A stretch of DNA of 64,000 nt from Carboxylicivirga fragile (GTDB lineage: Bacteria > Bacteroidota > Bacteroidia > Bacteroidales > Marinilabiliaceae). The position numbers were made by a program, and so were the translations under genes. Under the pieces are notes generated by a model. The model was given only the letters and a program-made list of their open reading frames with translations, ran no database searches and was not told where the DNA came from. Positions 63,175 to 64,000 of this stretch are shown here, piece after piece. How positions within the stretch are numbered: the stretch's first letter is position 1; every line of letters begins with the position of its first letter. The stretch covers positions 1-64,000 of the forward strand of contig JAFMVD010000031.1 in assembly GCA_025499625.1 (NCBI GenBank), written 5' to 3'.

Positions 63175-63780
63175 ATGAGAAAGGGATTTTGGTCAGAACA
63201 GTGGTATAAGTATCGTCGTAAAAAAACGGTTTGGGGCATAAGCTTCGATTTTATTTTTACGGCCTTGGTTATAGCAATGGTTTTTCCCACTTCACGTAAA
63301 GTTGTATCAGCAACCATTATCCGTTACAGCATGTTTCAACCTCGCGAAACGGAAGATGTTATCTATGTTAAAAATTCTGATCTTAACTGGTACGTTGAGG
63401 ATCTTGAGGGCAGTCGTGTAGAGATAAAAGAGCTTAGAGACAAACCCTTGTTTATAAATTTTTGGGCTACCTGGTGTCCTCCTTGCATTGCCGAAATGCC
63501 ATCGATTCAGCGCCTATACGATGTGTATAAAGATGATGTTTATTTTATTCTTGCCAGCTCTGAGCCGGCAGGCACATTGAAAAAATTTATTGAAAAGAAA
63601 GAATATACATTTCCTGTTTATGTGCTTCGTCAGAATGTGCCTGACATATTCGCTTCACGTAGCATTCCAGCTTCGTTTTTGATATCTCCCGAAGGTAAAA
63701 TAATTATGAAAAAACAAGGTGCAGCCCGCTGGGATGGTAAAAAAGTAAAACATCTGTTGGACAAAATGATAAATAATTAG
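63175..63780 (+). CDS. membrane-anchored TlpA-like thioredoxin
   Basis: 201 aa. Basic N-terminus, one helix (about 25-42), then a thioredoxin fold outside the cytoplasm with active site WCPPC in FINFWATWCPPCIAEMP and a cis-Pro in SIPASFLI. Redox partners of such proteins include cytochrome c maturation factors, and CcsBA is encoded about 28 kb away in this window. Its stop overlaps that of the convergent receiver gene by 4 bp. Confidence 0.9.
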   Translation: MRKGFWSEQWYKYRRKKTVWGISFDFIFTALVIAMVFPTSRKVVSATIIRYSMFQPRETEDVIYVKNSDLNWYVEDLEGSRVEIKELRDKPLFINFWATWCPPCIAEMPSIQRLYDVYKDDVYFILASSEPAGTLKKFIEKKEYTFPVYVLRQNVPDIFASRSIPASFLISPEGKIIMKKQGAARWDGKKVKHLLDKMINN

Positions 63781-64000
63781 TAAATATTTAAATACTGACT
63801 AATTTTATCTTTCAACTCCGATGATCGAATGGGTTTAGTCAAATATTCAGTAAATACGTCTCCATATTTTTCTCGTTCAGTTGATAAAGCAAAGGCTGTT
63901 TGAGCTATTATTGGCAAGTCAGTCTTAAACGTTCTAATTTCTTTAGCTGCTGAATAGCCATCCATAATTGGCATTTTTATATCCATCAATACCAACTTAA
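63777..64000 (-). CDS. response-regulator receiver domain, cut by window edge
   Basis: The last 74 or so residues of a protein that continues past the window end. It has the receiver core: Asp in LVLMDIKMPIMDG, Thr/Ala switch (IIAQTAF) and Lys in YLTKPIRSSEL. It is the C-terminus, so it may belong to a hybrid kinase or a receiver-only protein. The rest of the gene is not visible. Confidence 0.85.
   Translation of the reverse strand, partial: KLVLMDIKMPIMDGYSAAKEIRTFKTDLPIIAQTAFALSTEREKYGDVFTEYLTKPIRSSELKDKISQYLNIY

Overview
The window looks like a chromosomal segment of a Bacteroidota bacterium, probably of the Bacteroidales/Marinilabiliales type. The evidence is AT-rich intergenic DNA, promoters of the Bacteroidota form TTTG-N18-20-TAnnTTTG, a lack of clear Shine-Dalgarno sites, TonB-dependent and other beta-barrel outer membrane proteins, LytS/LytTR pairs, hybrid histidine kinases, a fused ResB-CcsA protein and a DUF177-rpmF-fabH cluster. 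No rRNA, CRISPR array, integrase or complete insertion sequence was seen.

Layout. 1-2.9 kb: a composite inverted repeat, an AlkD-type glycosylase, a 5'-truncated gene and an opine dehydrogenase-like gene. 2.9-9.1 kb: a transglutaminase-like lipoprotein, then a TonB receptor / TPR protein / LytS kinase / LytTR regulator run. 9.4-12.3 kb: an acetyltransferase, a Cys-rich mini-protein, fabH, rpmF and DUF177. 12.4-21.2 kb: three large sensor kinases around rsgA. 21.2-27.1 kb: CvpA, GH3-family protein, deoxynucleoside kinase, kbl and a PfkB kinase. 27.1-27.6 kb: a tRNA-Asn unit. 27.8-36.2 kb: SIMPL protein, porin-like protein, a chemoreceptor, CcsBA and Tpx. 36.3-43.6 kb: TPR proteins and a DUF1566 lipoprotein with a second LytS/LytTR pair. 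43.8-44.2 kb: tRNA-Trp and tRNA-Ser. 44.2-49.8 kb: a kinase/regulator operon, a DUF5916 protein, a GPx-like protein and a PepSY protein. 49.9-54.5 kb: tRNA-Leu, an MFS transporter, recO, an aminotransferase-fold protein and a secreted protein. 54.8-64 kb: tRNA-Arg, outer membrane and MOSC proteins, a second chemoreceptor, a Cys/Lys-repeat secreted peptide divergent from a Cys-bearing sensor kinase/regulator pair, YbaK, a TlpA-like protein and a receiver cut by the window edge.

Four observations stand out. (1) Three tRNA units (Asn, Ser, Arg) each carry, between promoter and intact tRNA, a broken copy of the same tRNA interrupted by a 17-20 bp palindrome. These palindromes belong to a dispersed family with the core CGATAGCTATCG whose outer bases differ between copies but stay paired. 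(2) The aminotransferase-fold protein at 52521-53663 has lost every canonical PLP-contact residue I can align, including the Schiff-base lysine (Glu instead), in an intact reading frame. (3) A secreted peptide made of KKAC-type repeats is divergent from a kinase whose predicted periplasmic domain holds four cysteines. The shared intergenic region has four GTTA-core repeats at 11/10/11 bp spacing between two promoters that lack a -33 box. (4) The window is dense in signalling: seven histidine kinases, two chemoreceptors and two LytS/LytTR pairs next to cell-surface protein genes.

All family assignments come from reading motifs by eye. No database search was possible.
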